From Clostridiaceae bacterium (lineage in GTDB: Bacteria; Bacillota; Clostridia; Saccharofermentanales; UBA5734): a DNA stretch of 42,081 nt. Under the pieces are notes generated by a model that worked only from the letters and a program-made list of their open reading frames with translations, had not been told where the DNA came from and did no database searches. Where the stretch lies: positions 1-42,081 of the forward strand of contig JAAYNF010000116.1 in the NCBI GenBank assembly GCA_012520975.1, in the 5' to 3' direction. This document shows, piece by piece, positions 19,842 to 29,595 of this stretch; positions within the stretch are counted from its first letter, which is position 1, and every line of letters begins with the position of its first letter. Position numbers and translations under genes: made by a program.

Positions 19842-22039
19842 GCCTCATCTAAACGCAACTGTCGTTTTTCCAGTGTATTTTCGCGAATGTTTGAACCGAC
19901 CGCCGGCAAGGTTCGTGTACGGTAAAATTTGGGTTCGGTGATTCCTGATTCTGACAACCGTTGCAATGAAATCACCTGACTGCCTTTGCGGGACAGCATA
20001 ATCTGGACGCCCTGAGCCGTTCGCGTCGCCTTCACCGGAACCGAACCGCTGTTGAAAACAAGGCCTTTTCGGGTGTCGCTGCTGAGGAAAAAATCTTCGT
20101 CTTCTTCAAGATGGTACATATTGACAAGTGGAGAAACCACACTAAACGCATTGATCAGCTTTTTGCGGTTGGTTTTTGTCTGATAGGCCTCAAGGGGGAT
20201 CCGGGCGACCTTGCCGTTGGCAAATCCCAAGAGCAGCCAACCGGAATAATCTTCGGTCAGATGAACGAACAGGATCCGTTCGTCTTCTTCGAGTTCGAGC
20301 AGGTTTGGGGTGTATTCCCCGAATTCCGAAGGCTTATGGTCCTTAATATCATAACTCTTCAGCTTATAGACAAGGCCGCGGTCGGAAAAAAGTAGCAGAT
20401 CCGATTTGTTTTTTCCCTCCAGCTCCTGAATGATTTGATCCTCTTCCTTGGTTTTCAACTCACCGGCACTTCGCAAGGATGTCAAGGGCAGTTTTTTCAG
20501 ATAACCATGTTCGGTCAGGAAAAATTTCAAGCGGTAATCCTCGATCATCTCATGATCCGACAGTTCTTCGACATCGGCTTCATGTATCAGTCGGGTCTGA
20601 CGCGGCCGACCGTATTTTTTGCTGACGTCTTCCAGTTGTTTGATGATGAGCCGATCGATGCGTTCCCGACGCTCCAATGTCTGTTGCAGGTCATTAATTT
20701 CATCGGTGAGGGCTTGAATATCGGCGATCCGCTGAAGGATGTACTGCCGATTGAGTTGGCGAAGCCGAATTTCAGCCACAAATTCAGCTTGCACCGCATC
20801 AATATCAAATCCAGCCATCAGATTGGCGATAACATCAGCCTCTTTTTCGGTACCCCTGATGATTCGGATGGCCTTATCGATATCCAAGAGAATTTTTTCC
20901 AATCCTTTCAGTAAATGCAGACGCTCTTGCTTTTTTTCCAAATCAAAACCGATTTCCCGCCTCAGGCAATTGCGCCGCCAAGACAACCACTCTCCTAAAA
21001 TGGCTTTGACACCCAAAACACGGGGCATCCCGTTGATCAGGATATTAAAATTACAAGAAAAATTGGCTTGCAGGTTGGTCAAGCGGAAAAGTTTTTGCAT
21101 CAGGGCGTCCGGATCGGCGGATTTTTTATAATCCAGCGTCAATTTCAAACCGTTCAGATCGGTTTCATCACGTACGTCGTTAATTTCTTTGATCCTTCCG
21201 GATTTAACCAAGGCGGTAATATCGTCGATGATGGCTTCGACCGTTGTGGAGTATGGGATTTCTTTGATCTCGATGAATCCATTCTTTTTATCCACTTCAT
21301 AAACCGACCGCAACCGGATACTGCCCCGCCCGGTCTTATAAATCTGCTCGATATCACGACGATTATAAATGATCTCCGCACCGGTGGAAAAATCCGGAGC
21401 CGGCATGATATCCGTCAGGTTGACGCCGGGGTCGCGAATATAGGCGATCGTGGCCTGACAGACCTCCTGCAGATTAAAGGAACAGATGTTGCTGGCCATG
21501 CCGACCGCGATGCCTTGGTTGCTGTTAATCAGGATGGTCGGAAAAGATGCCGGCAAAAGGATCGGCTCCTGCATGGTTCCGTCATAGTTGTCGACAAAAT
21601 CAACGCTGTTTTTGTCCAGGCCACGGAAGATTTCTTCGCAAATTTTGTCCAGACGGACTTCGGTGTAACGTGAGGCGGCATATTGCATATCCCGCGAATA
21701 CTGCCGGCCGAAATTGCCTTTGGAATCAATGTATGGGTGCAACATGGCGCCGTTGCCCCGGGTCAATCGAACCAGTGTTTCATAAATTGCCTGATCGCCG
21801 TGAGGATTAAGTTTCATCGTCTGTCCGACGACATTGGCGGATTTGGTCCGGTTGCCGGTCAGCAAGCCCATCTTGTACATTGTATAAAGCAATTTGCGAT
21901 GTGAGGGTTTAAAACCGTCGATTTCGGGTATAGCCCGTGAAACAATGACGCTCATCGCGTAAGGCATATAGTTTTTTTCCAAAGTCTCGGTAATCACCTG
22001 ACGGTGCAGATGCCCGGGCACCTGTTCTTTTTTCATCAA
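19838..22039 (-). CDS. Type II topoisomerase subunit A (ParC/GyrA-like, short divergent form)
   Basis: 733 aa; PEIDGFKPSHRKLLYTMYKMGL, NPHGDQAIYETLVRLTRG, catalytic AASRYTEVRL. Confidence 0.92.
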   Translation of the reverse strand: MMKKEQVPGHLHRQVITETLEKNYMPYAMSVIVSRAIPEIDGFKPSHRKLLYTMYKMGLLTGNRTKSANVVGQTMKLNPHGDQAIYETLVRLTRGNGAMLHPYIDSKGNFGRQYSRDMQYAASRYTEVRLDKICEEIFRGLDKNSVDFVDNYDGTMQEPILLPASFPTILINSNQGIAVGMASNICSFNLQEVCQATIAYIRDPGVNLTDIMPAPDFSTGAEIIYNRRDIEQIYKTGRGSIRLRSVYEVDKKNGFIEIKEIPYSTTVEAIIDDITALVKSGRIKEINDVRDETDLNGLKLTLDYKKSADPDALMQKLFRLTNLQANFSCNFNILINGMPRVLGVKAILGEWLSWRRNCLRREIGFDLEKKQERLHLLKGLEKILLDIDKAIRIIRGTEKEADVIANLMAGFDIDAVQAEFVAEIRLRQLNRQYILQRIADIQALTDEINDLQQTLERRERIDRLIIKQLEDVSKKYGRPRQTRLIHEADVEELSDHEMIEDYRLKFFLTEHGYLKKLPLTSLRSAGELKTKEEDQIIQELEGKNKSDLLLFSDRGLVYKLKSYDIKDHKPSEFGEYTPNLLELEEDERILFVHLTEDYSGWLLLGFANGKVARIPLEAYQTKTNRKKLINAFSVVSPLVNMYHLEEDEDFFLSSDTRKGLVFNSGSVPVKATRTAQGVQIMLSRKGSQVISLQRLSESGITEPKFYRTRTLPAVGSNIRENTLEKRQLRLDEA

Positions 22040-22099
22040 CGACCTCCTGGTTGATCAAGACAAGATTGAGTGTAAGTAGTTTTCCAAGGAGAAATGCTA

Positions 22100-24085
22100 T
22101 CAGCCGATATCCAGCATATCCAGATACAGATGACCGTTCTGCTCAATGTGTGATTTTCGTCCGGCCAGATTATCTCCCAACAGCAGATCAAAGGTGGCGA
22201 AAGTTACGGCGGCTTCATCAGGAAGAATTTGGATCAACCGGCGTGTTTCCGGATTCATTGTGGTTTCCCACATCATTTCCGGTTCATTCTCGCCCAATCC
22301 TTTCGATCTTTGAATATGACATTTATCAGCTCCAAGCATGGCTAGCAATTGACTTTTTTCTCGTTCATTGTAAGCAAAATAGGTCCGTTCCTCCCGTTTG
22401 ACCCGCTGCGTAATTTCAAAAAGAGGTGACTCGGCAATATAAACCTTGCCCTTTTCGATCAAGGTCGGCGTCAATCGGTAGAACATGGCCAAGATCAATG
22501 TCCGAATCTGGAAACCGTCCACATCCGCATCGGTGCAGATGATGATTTTGTTCCAACGCAAAGCCGACAGATCAAAGGCCGACAAATCCTTATTGTGTCG
22601 GGTTCTTATCTCTACACCGCAACCGAGAACTTTAATCAAATCAACGATAATTTCATTTTTAAAAATGGCTTCATAATCGGCCTTCAGGCAATTGAGGATT
22701 TTGCCCCGAACCGGTATGATCGCCTGAAATTCCGCATCACGTCCCATCTTGCAGGAACCAAGCGCCGAATCACCCTCCACGATATAAAGTTCACGCCGAT
22801 CGACATCACGTGTCCGACAATCAACAAATTTTTTCACTCTGTTGGTCATGTCGATGTTGCCCATCAGTTTCTTTCTTATGTTAAGCCGCTGCCTCTCGGC
22901 ATTTTCACGGCTTCTTTTGTTGATCAGGATCTGTTCGATAACCTTGTCGCCTTCGGCTTTATTCTCGATAAACCAAACTTCCAGCTTGCTACGCAACAAA
23001 TCGGTTATGAATGTCTGAATAAACCTGTTGTTGATAGCCTTTTTGGTTTGATTTTCATAGCTGGTTTGTGTGGAAAACGAACTTGAAACCAGAATCAGAC
23101 TGTCTTGGACATCGGTAAAAGTAATTTTTGATTCATTGGCTTTGTATTTATCCAAGGCCCTGATTTGTCGGTCGATTTCGCCGACAAAAGCATTGCGAAC
23201 GGCTCTGTCCGGTGAGCCGCCGTATTCCAGCCAACTGGAATTGTGATAATATTCCAAACGATTGATCTCGTTATTGAAACAAAAGGCTATGGAGGCCTTG
23301 ACCTTATACTCTTGTTTATCCTTCCGGTCGCGTCCGCTTCCTAATCCATCAAAGAGCACCGGCGTGCTGATTCCCTTTCCCTGATCCAGTTCATGGACAT
23401 AGCCCAGAATGCCTTCAGGATAGTAGAACTTGTCGGTTTCCCCGCTTTCCTGATCATTCAGGACAAACGTAATGCCGGCGTTGACCACCGCCTGACGCTT
23501 GAGCATATCCTGAAAATATTCCAACGGAATGATGATTTCTGTGAAGACATCCCGATCCGGACGCCATTTTTGGATCGTTCCGGTTTTCTTCTGTCGCACA
23601 GGCTCCTTGCTTAAACCGCCGATGTTTTCACCCTTCTCAAAGTGAAGATCAAATCTGAAGCCGTCCCGAAAAACAGTCACATCAAAATATTCCGAAGCAT
23701 ATTGCGTGGCACAAGCGCCGAGTCCATTGATTCCAAGGCTGAACTCATAGGAGTCACCGATCAGGTTGTTATATTTACCGCCGGCATAGAGCTCGCAATA
23801 GACCAATTCCCAATTGTAGCGCTCTTCTTTGTTGTTATAGTCGAGTGGAATCCCGCGGCCGTCATCCTTAACCTCAATCGAACCGTCACGAAACCGGGTC
23901 ACTTCAATCTGGTTGCCGAATCCTTCCCGGGCTTCATCGATCGAATTGGATAGGATTTCAAAAAACGAATGTTGACATCCAACCAAATCATCTGAACCAA
24001 AAATCACGCCGGGCCGCAGACGAACCCGATCGGCTCCTTTCAGTGAGGAAATGCTTTCGTTATCATATGCCTTGCTTTTGGCCAT
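22100..24085 (-). CDS. Type II topoisomerase subunit B (ParE/GyrB-like, divergent)
   Basis: GHKL ATPase motifs (EILSNSIDEA, DDGRGIP, GINGLGA) and TOPRIM (LYIVEGDSALGS, CTDADVDGFQIRTL). ORF opens at 24124; RBS favours 24085. Confidence 0.92.
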   Translation of the reverse strand: MAKSKAYDNESISSLKGADRVRLRPGVIFGSDDLVGCQHSFFEILSNSIDEAREGFGNQIEVTRFRDGSIEVKDDGRGIPLDYNNKEERYNWELVYCELYAGGKYNNLIGDSYEFSLGINGLGACATQYASEYFDVTVFRDGFRFDLHFEKGENIGGLSKEPVRQKKTGTIQKWRPDRDVFTEIIIPLEYFQDMLKRQAVVNAGITFVLNDQESGETDKFYYPEGILGYVHELDQGKGISTPVLFDGLGSGRDRKDKQEYKVKASIAFCFNNEINRLEYYHNSSWLEYGGSPDRAVRNAFVGEIDRQIRALDKYKANESKITFTDVQDSLILVSSSFSTQTSYENQTKKAINNRFIQTFITDLLRSKLEVWFIENKAEGDKVIEQILINKRSRENAERQRLNIRKKLMGNIDMTNRVKKFVDCRTRDVDRRELYIVEGDSALGSCKMGRDAEFQAIIPVRGKILNCLKADYEAIFKNEIIVDLIKVLGCGVEIRTRHNKDLSAFDLSALRWNKIIICTDADVDGFQIRTLILAMFYRLTPTLIEKGKVYIAESPLFEITQRVKREERTYFAYNEREKSQLLAMLGADKCHIQRSKGLGENEPEMMWETTMNPETRRLIQILPDEAAVTFATFDLLLGDNLAGRKSHIEQNGHLYLDMLDIG

Positions 24086-24238
24086 GCCATACGCTCCATA
24101 TCTCTTTTTCTTGCTCTCGAACAAAATAAAACACTCTCATCCTTATTATTATATCGGATAGCCGGGTGAAAGTGAAACAGTCAGTAAAAAGAACCAATGT
24201 TATGTGAACCAATGTCCGATCCCAAACATTTAAAAAGT

Positions 24239-24260
24239 TCCCCGGACCGATCGTCCGGGG
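24239..24260 (-). terminator. Terminator downstream of tRNA-Arg
   Basis: CCCCGGAC-CGATC-GTCCGGGG (240-247/253-260), followed on the minus strand by AACTTTTT. Confidence 0.8.
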
Positions 24261-24273
24261 ATCTCCAATCCTT

Positions 24274-24350
24274 TGGCGAGCCTAGCAGGACTCGAACCTG
24301 CGACCCACAGCTTAGAAGGCTGTTGCTCTATCCAACTGAGCTATAGACCC
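24274..24350 (-). tRNA. tRNA-Arg (anticodon TCT)
   Basis: Full cloverleaf GGGTCTATAGCTCAGTTGGATAGAGC...CTTCTAA...GGTTCGAGTCC...CCA, encoded CCA end. Confidence 0.95.
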
Positions 24351-24457
24351 ACATCGGCCGATCTCATTATACCCGAACCGGTTAAATGTGGCAATTTTTA
24401 TTAACGTATCAACCGGTACAAAGACCGGAGGCAGATTATCTGGTTTGCCTTCGTACG

Positions 24458-24490
24458 AAAAAAAGCAGCAGATTTTTTATCAAAATCTGC
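24458..24490 (-). terminator. Terminator downstream of tRNA-Gly
   Basis: GCAGATTTT-TTATC-AAAATCTGC (468-476/482-490), T7 tract on the minus strand. Confidence 0.8.
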
Positions 24491-24499
24491 CGGCTTCTT

Positions 24500-24573
<74 letters not shown>

Positions 24574-24626
24574 ATGATTTGCTTGCCTGCTGATTTTACC
24601 GTACGGTCGTGTCTTTGTCCAGTGTT

Positions 24627-24654
24627 TTGACAATTAAAATCCTCATGTTAGAAT
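24627..24654 (+). promoter_or_regulatory. Sigma-70-type promoter upstream of the HCy methyltransferase/MTHFR gene
   Basis: TTGACA (24627-24632), 16-bp spacer, TAGAAT (24649-24654). Confidence 0.65.
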
Positions 24655-24687
24655 ATGAAAATCAGGTAAATCGGAGGATTCGCATTC

Positions 24688-26454
24688 ATGAGACCCGCCC
24701 GGGAATTGCTTGAAGACAAGCTTGTTTTGGCCGATGGCGCAATGGGCACCTATTATGCCCAGTTGGCCGCCCGCGATGCCGATTTCTGCGAAAGAGCCAA
24801 TGTCACCAACCCGGAACTGATTCGTCGTATTCACCAGGAATATCTGGCCGCCGGCGCACGCTTGTTGCGCACCAATACATTTGCCGCTGCGGCATTGTTC
24901 GGTATGAGCGACCCGGCCGGCTTGAAAGAAGTCGTGTCCGGCGGATTTAAATTGGCCGTTGCCTGTGCCGGAAATCTGGCCTTTGTCGCTGCCGATTGCG
25001 GACCGGCTTACAATTTGGATCCTGAAGCAGCCGTGGCGGCCGAGCGCATCGTGGTCGATACTTTTCTTGAAAACGGTGCCGAGTTGTTTCTTTTTGAAAC
25101 TTATGCTGACCCGGATGAATTCCTTGGACAATGTCGGTATATTAAAAACGCCGAACCTTCTGCTGTCATTATCGCGTCCTTTACCTTGTCGGCTGATGGC
25201 TATACCCGCAAGGGACTCTCGATCTCCCATCTGTCCGATGTGATGCAAAACTGCGACTTGATCGACATCTGGGGTTTCAATTGCGGGGTGGGTCCGACGC
25301 ACTTGGCTGAGCAGCTTAAACGACTGCCGGTGGATGGCAAGCCCCTTACGGTTATGCCCAACAGCGGTTACCCCAAACAGGAAAACAGTCGGTTGGTTTT
25401 CGTTTCATCGCCGGACTATTTCGCTCAGACAACAGCCGAGCTTGTCACCTGCCGCACCCGCCTCATTGGTGGCTGTTGCGGCACAACACCTCACCACATT
25501 CATGCCTTGCGCCAAGCCTTGGTCGGTGTCGAGCCTGCAAAAGCCCATCCTCAAGCATCGATCCGGCCACCGATCCTTCCCCAAGTTCCTGCCCACCCGC
25601 GGCTGGTTGACGGTTTGACGCAAAACAAATTCACGATCGCTGTCGAGCTCAATCCTCCCCGAACCAGTCAAATGGAACCGCTGATTGCTGCGGCCCGCCA
25701 ACTTCAATTGGCCGGTGTTGATACCATAACGGTGACCGATTCGCCCCTCGCCCGTGTCAAAATGGATTCGGTTTGCTGCGCCTCTCGCTTGGCCAGAGAG
25801 ACCGGCCTGCCGATCTTGCCTCATATTTGCTGTCGAGATCGAAACGTTAATGCCCTTCGTAGCAGTTTGTTGGCTGCCCACAGCGAAGGAATACGCCAGA
25901 TTCTTGCTATCACCGGCGATGCCATACCGGAATCAGATAAAGGCTTTGTAAAACCTGTCTTTAATCTTGGCAGCCTCGGCTTAATTCAACTCATCCAACA
26001 AATGAATCAGGACGAGTTCGCCGACGATCCTATGCTGATCGCCGCCGCACTGGATCCGGGAGTTGCCAAACCGGAAGTGGAGCTTTCCAGAGCAATGAAA
26101 AAAATAGAGGCCGGCGCCACCTTGTTTTTGACTCAGCCGGTTTATGATACCCGGGGCTTGTCGTTGATCCGCCAGGTCCGCCGGACGGGTGGCAAAGTTT
26201 TAATTGGTCTGTTGCCTCCGATCAGCTATCGTAACGCGCAATTTCTAAGTCAGGAAGTTCCCGGTATTCGCATCCCGGCCGAGCTGTTGCGCCGTTTTCA
26301 TCCGGACATGACCCGCGAAGCCGCTGTCGAAGCCGGCCTTGAAGCCACCGTGGAAGTCGCCCGGATCATGCAGCCGGATGCCGACGGATTTTATTTGATT
26401 GCGCCATTTAATCGCGCGGATATCATGGTTCAACTTCATGAAAGGCTGCGCTAG
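24688..26454 (+). CDS. Bifunctional homocysteine S-methyltransferase / methylenetetrahydrofolate reductase (YitJ-like)
   Basis: 588 aa; LADGAMGTYY, GFNCGVGP, GGCCGTTPHHI Zn site; C-terminal MetF domain (VELNPPR, DTITVTDSP, ILAITGDAIP, LTQPVYD). Confidence 0.94.
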   Translation: MRPARELLEDKLVLADGAMGTYYAQLAARDADFCERANVTNPELIRRIHQEYLAAGARLLRTNTFAAAALFGMSDPAGLKEVVSGGFKLAVACAGNLAFVAADCGPAYNLDPEAAVAAERIVVDTFLENGAELFLFETYADPDEFLGQCRYIKNAEPSAVIIASFTLSADGYTRKGLSISHLSDVMQNCDLIDIWGFNCGVGPTHLAEQLKRLPVDGKPLTVMPNSGYPKQENSRLVFVSSPDYFAQTTAELVTCRTRLIGGCCGTTPHHIHALRQALVGVEPAKAHPQASIRPPILPQVPAHPRLVDGLTQNKFTIAVELNPPRTSQMEPLIAAARQLQLAGVDTITVTDSPLARVKMDSVCCASRLARETGLPILPHICCRDRNVNALRSSLLAAHSEGIRQILAITGDAIPESDKGFVKPVFNLGSLGLIQLIQQMNQDEFADDPMLIAAALDPGVAKPEVELSRAMKKIEAGATLFLTQPVYDTRGLSLIRQVRRTGGKVLIGLLPPISYRNAQFLSQEVPGIRIPAELLRRFHPDMTREAAVEAGLEATVEVARIMQPDADGFYLIAPFNRADIMVQLHERLR

Positions 26455-26470
26455 CGCCCCCTTTGCTTGA

Positions 26471-27193
26471 TCACAGATCCGAAATCCAAGGTTTTCTCTC
26501 TTTTAGCCAAGCTGAAAAGATCGAATAATCTCGATTAATGATCAGTTCTTCGGGGAAATCAATTTCATTCAATAACTTCAATGCCGCGCTTACCTCACCG
26601 AGATGGCCGGAAAAGTGCGCATCGCTATTAACCGCCACCAACACACCATGTCGACGGCAGGCCTTGGCGATTTCCAAACAATTGTGTTGCATAAATCCTG
26701 ATGACAACGTGTGATTGTTGATTTCCAATACCTTGTTGTTTTGCTTGCAGGCCTTTAAGACCGTATCCACATCGAAGAGAAACGGGCCACGGCCGATATG
26801 ACCGAGAATATCAACCAGCGGATTGTCGATCACGGCCAGCCAAGCCTCCGTGTGTTCTGCCTTGCCGGCGGGCGGCAATGTGATTTCATGATAACTGGCA
26901 ATACATAGATCCAAGCGCTTCAACGCGGATTCCGGCAAATCAAGTGAACCGTCATGACCGATTATATTGGCCTCAACGCCTCTGAGAACGCGAATGCCGT
27001 CAATCAGGCGCGGCAGGGCGACTAAATTATAAAAATAGATCAAATCCGTCGACCCGATCATTGCCGGGCCATGCTCCGTGGTGGCAAAACCTTCAAGACC
27101 GAGCCGTTTACAGGCTGCAACATATTCTTCCAATGTGCTGAATGCATGTCCGCTTACAATGGTATGGGTGTGGGTGTCAAATAATTTTGTCAA
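26471..27193 (-). CDS. PHP-domain phosphatase (YcdX-like)
   Basis: FDTHTHTIVSGHAFSTLEEY, TTEHGPAM, VNSDAHFSGHLGE metal-binding histidines. Confidence 0.9.
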   Translation of the reverse strand: MTKLFDTHTHTIVSGHAFSTLEEYVAACKRLGLEGFATTEHGPAMIGSTDLIYFYNLVALPRLIDGIRVLRGVEANIIGHDGSLDLPESALKRLDLCIASYHEITLPPAGKAEHTEAWLAVIDNPLVDILGHIGRGPFLFDVDTVLKACKQNNKVLEINNHTLSSGFMQHNCLEIAKACRRHGVLVAVNSDAHFSGHLGEVSAALKLLNEIDFPEELIINRDYSIFSAWLKERKPWISDL

Positions 27194-27225
27194 TTTGAAG
27201 TAATCCTTTCAGGTCAGGTTATAGC

Positions 27226-28473
27226 TCAATCATCTATGGATGAAACATAGTCAAAAAATACGTATCCCTCTCGGCCGGACAATGTTCGCACCTTGACCCA
27301 GCCTTCACTTTCGGCCTCCAGTTGATAAAGCAAATCATCTCGAACCAGCGTGAGGATCAGCTCGGAATTACGGGTGGGTTGGCTGCGAAGGTTTAATTGC
27401 CGAACCGAAACCACCAACCCGGGTGCGGGTGTCGGCTCGGGAGGCTGAGTCGGTCGGGCGGTCGGCGTGGGGGTCGGCGACAGAGCTTGGGTCGATGTTG
27501 TTTCGGGCGCCGGTGTTGTTGATGCGGGAGGTGCTGCCGGAGGGTGGAAAAAAAGCATAATTAAGACCACGATTACAACCAGCAGCAATATAGCCCCGCT
27601 CAGAGCAATCGGCAGCCAACGCCTATTTGCTAGGCAAGCCATCAGGCCCCGTCCGGTCATATTTGTGTCCTTACCGACTCCTGATTGCGACTCCAGACTG
27701 GACGAATGACTGTCCGGTTCGTCTTCCAAGCTATCCCGACGTCGGCCGCCAAACAGACCGGCCAAAGTCCTCAATCTGCCTTGAGCACCGGAATCAGGCC
27801 GGCTTTCGGTCTGCAATAAGTTGATCTGAATCCCAAGCCAAGAAAAATCCTGACTGTAACCTCGCAAACGTGCCAGACGAATCAATTCGCCGACTTTGGC
27901 CGGTTGTTGCCGAAGACCAAGCAACAGATCGGTTACCTCTTGGGCAGAGAATAAACTCAGCAGATCCGGGGGCAGAATAAAAAACTGATCGTGTTGACCG
28001 AGCAACACTTGGTAATAGACACGTGGCTCAGCGGAGGTGATGTCGGCTGCATCCGGCTGAACCCTCGGCGGAACCGGTTCAAGCCGATGAAGCTCCAAAT
28101 TTCGCAACAGGTAAAAACCGGCGGCTTCCGGTAGCCAAGCCTGCAGCTTCCTGTCATCGTAGCACACCAGCCAGTCGGGAAATAAGCGATATTTCTGCAT
28201 CAACAGGTTCAGGTCCTTGGTTCCGTTCCGCGAGATAATATGGAGAAATTCCTGCCAGGCTTTGATCTGCTGCTTTTGCCTAACCAGCGGGGCGTCGGCC
28301 ACATCGTCTTGATTGCGCAAGGCCACAATCATCTGAACTTGACGACTGGATGTCTGGACGTGCGCACTTTGCGAGCGGGGAGCCAACAGTCCCAAATGTG
28401 TGCCATTGACGAGATAGCTGGTGTTTTGGGCATCATGAGAACATAAGCTAAGGGTCAAAGATGATCTGATCAA
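27226..28473 (-). CDS. Membrane protein with C-terminal SH3 domain; N-terminal part possibly a degenerate PP2C-like domain
   Basis: 415 aa; TM helix WLPIALSGAILLLVVIVVLIMLFF, Pro/Thr linker, SH3_3-like VSVRQLNLRSQPTRNSELILTL...EGWVKVRTLSGREGYVFFDYV; TTG start after GGGAGG. Confidence 0.75.
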   Translation of the reverse strand: MIRSSLTLSLCSHDAQNTSYLVNGTHLGLLAPRSQSAHVQTSSRQVQMIVALRNQDDVADAPLVRQKQQIKAWQEFLHIISRNGTKDLNLLMQKYRLFPDWLVCYDDRKLQAWLPEAAGFYLLRNLELHRLEPVPPRVQPDAADITSAEPRVYYQVLLGQHDQFFILPPDLLSLFSAQEVTDLLLGLRQQPAKVGELIRLARLRGYSQDFSWLGIQINLLQTESRPDSGAQGRLRTLAGLFGGRRRDSLEDEPDSHSSSLESQSGVGKDTNMTGRGLMACLANRRWLPIALSGAILLLVVIVVLIMLFFHPPAAPPASTTPAPETTSTQALSPTPTPTARPTQPPEPTPAPGLVVSVRQLNLRSQPTRNSELILTLVRDDLLYQLEAESEGWVKVRTLSGREGYVFFDYVSSIDD

Positions 28474-28656
28474 ACGCGCATCCTCCCGTCAACGCCACCT
28501 GTAATCCTCATTTTGAAGTCCACGCCTATTGTAACGCAAAACCGGCTTTCTGCACAGCCTGACAACCGCAAAATAAATCATTGAATCACTTCTATGTTAA
28601 AATAACAGTGTAATTGGTTCTGCTCACTTGAGTACTCAAGGTTCAAGGAGGAGTCT

Positions 28657-29595
28657 ATGGATATACATCCTCTGTTGCAGGCTATTCGCGATAATATTGC
28701 CAAAATTATGATCGGGAAACAGCACGTTGTTGATTTGTTGTTGATTGCCCTTCTCAGCCGTGGTCATGTCTTGATCGAGGATGTTCCCGGCGTCGGTAAA
28801 ACAACGTTAGCGCAAGCTTTTGCCCGATCCCTTAACCTTTCTTACAATCGGATCCAGTTTACTCCGGACGTGTTACCATCGGATATCACGGGCTTCAATC
28901 TGTTTTCCTTGCAGCACGGCAACATGGAGTTTATTCCCGGTGCAATCATGAGCCAGATTGTTCTGGCAGACGAAATCAATCGCAGCAGCCCCAAAACTCA
29001 ATCCAGCTTGCTCGAGGTCATGGAGGAAAGGCAGGTAACCGTCGATGGTGTAAGTCGCCCGGTTCCTCAGCCATTTATGGTTTTGGCCACACAGAACCCG
29101 ATCGAATACACCGGAACTTTCCCCTTGCCGGAAGCCCAGCTCGATCGATTTATTCTGCGGACTCATCTGGACTATCCAAACCATATCGAAGAGCTTGCCA
29201 TTCTCGAACGTCACCGCCATCCCCCGCAATTGTCTGATCTGCAACCGGTTGCGGATCGCGATGACATCACGAATTTGCAACAGCGAACCGATGACATCAT
29301 TGTTTCTGATCCGGTACTGGAGTACATTGCCCGGATAGCTGAAAAAACAAGAATACATGAAGCCTTGGTCCTCGGAATGAGCCCGCGTGCCAGCATCGCC
29401 CTTATGCAGGCGGCCCGAGCCCGAGCCGTGCTGCTCAGCCGTTCCTTCGTCACCCCGGATGACATTCAGGCGCTGGCTCAACCGGTACTGCTTCACCGTT
29501 TGGTTCTTCGCCCGGAAGAAGTAAAAAATCGTCATTCGGCCGCAAAAATCCTGATCGATCTGATTGGTTCAATCCCCGTTCCGGCAGTCCGATGA
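28657..29595 (+). CDS. MoxR family AAA+ ATPase
   Basis: 312 aa; EDVPGVGKTTLAQAFARS, ADEINRSSPKTQSSLLEVMEERQVTVDG, ATQNPIEYTGTFPLPEAQLDRF. Confidence 0.96.
   Translation: MDIHPLLQAIRDNIAKIMIGKQHVVDLLLIALLSRGHVLIEDVPGVGKTTLAQAFARSLNLSYNRIQFTPDVLPSDITGFNLFSLQHGNMEFIPGAIMSQIVLADEINRSSPKTQSSLLEVMEERQVTVDGVSRPVPQPFMVLATQNPIEYTGTFPLPEAQLDRFILRTHLDYPNHIEELAILERHRHPPQLSDLQPVADRDDITNLQQRTDDIIVSDPVLEYIARIAEKTRIHEALVLGMSPRASIALMQAARARAVLLSRSFVTPDDIQALAQPVLLHRLVLRPEEVKNRHSAAKILIDLIGSIPVPAVR

Noticed and set aside
20435-21673. Antisense ORFs of 130-201 aa over the topoisomerase A gene
   Set aside because: Topoisomerase reading frame is unambiguous on the other strand.
24643-25302. 219-aa minus-strand ORF opposite the methyltransferase/MTHFR gene
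   Set aside because: Plus-strand gene has full domain motifs, RBS and promoter; the minus ORF shows none.
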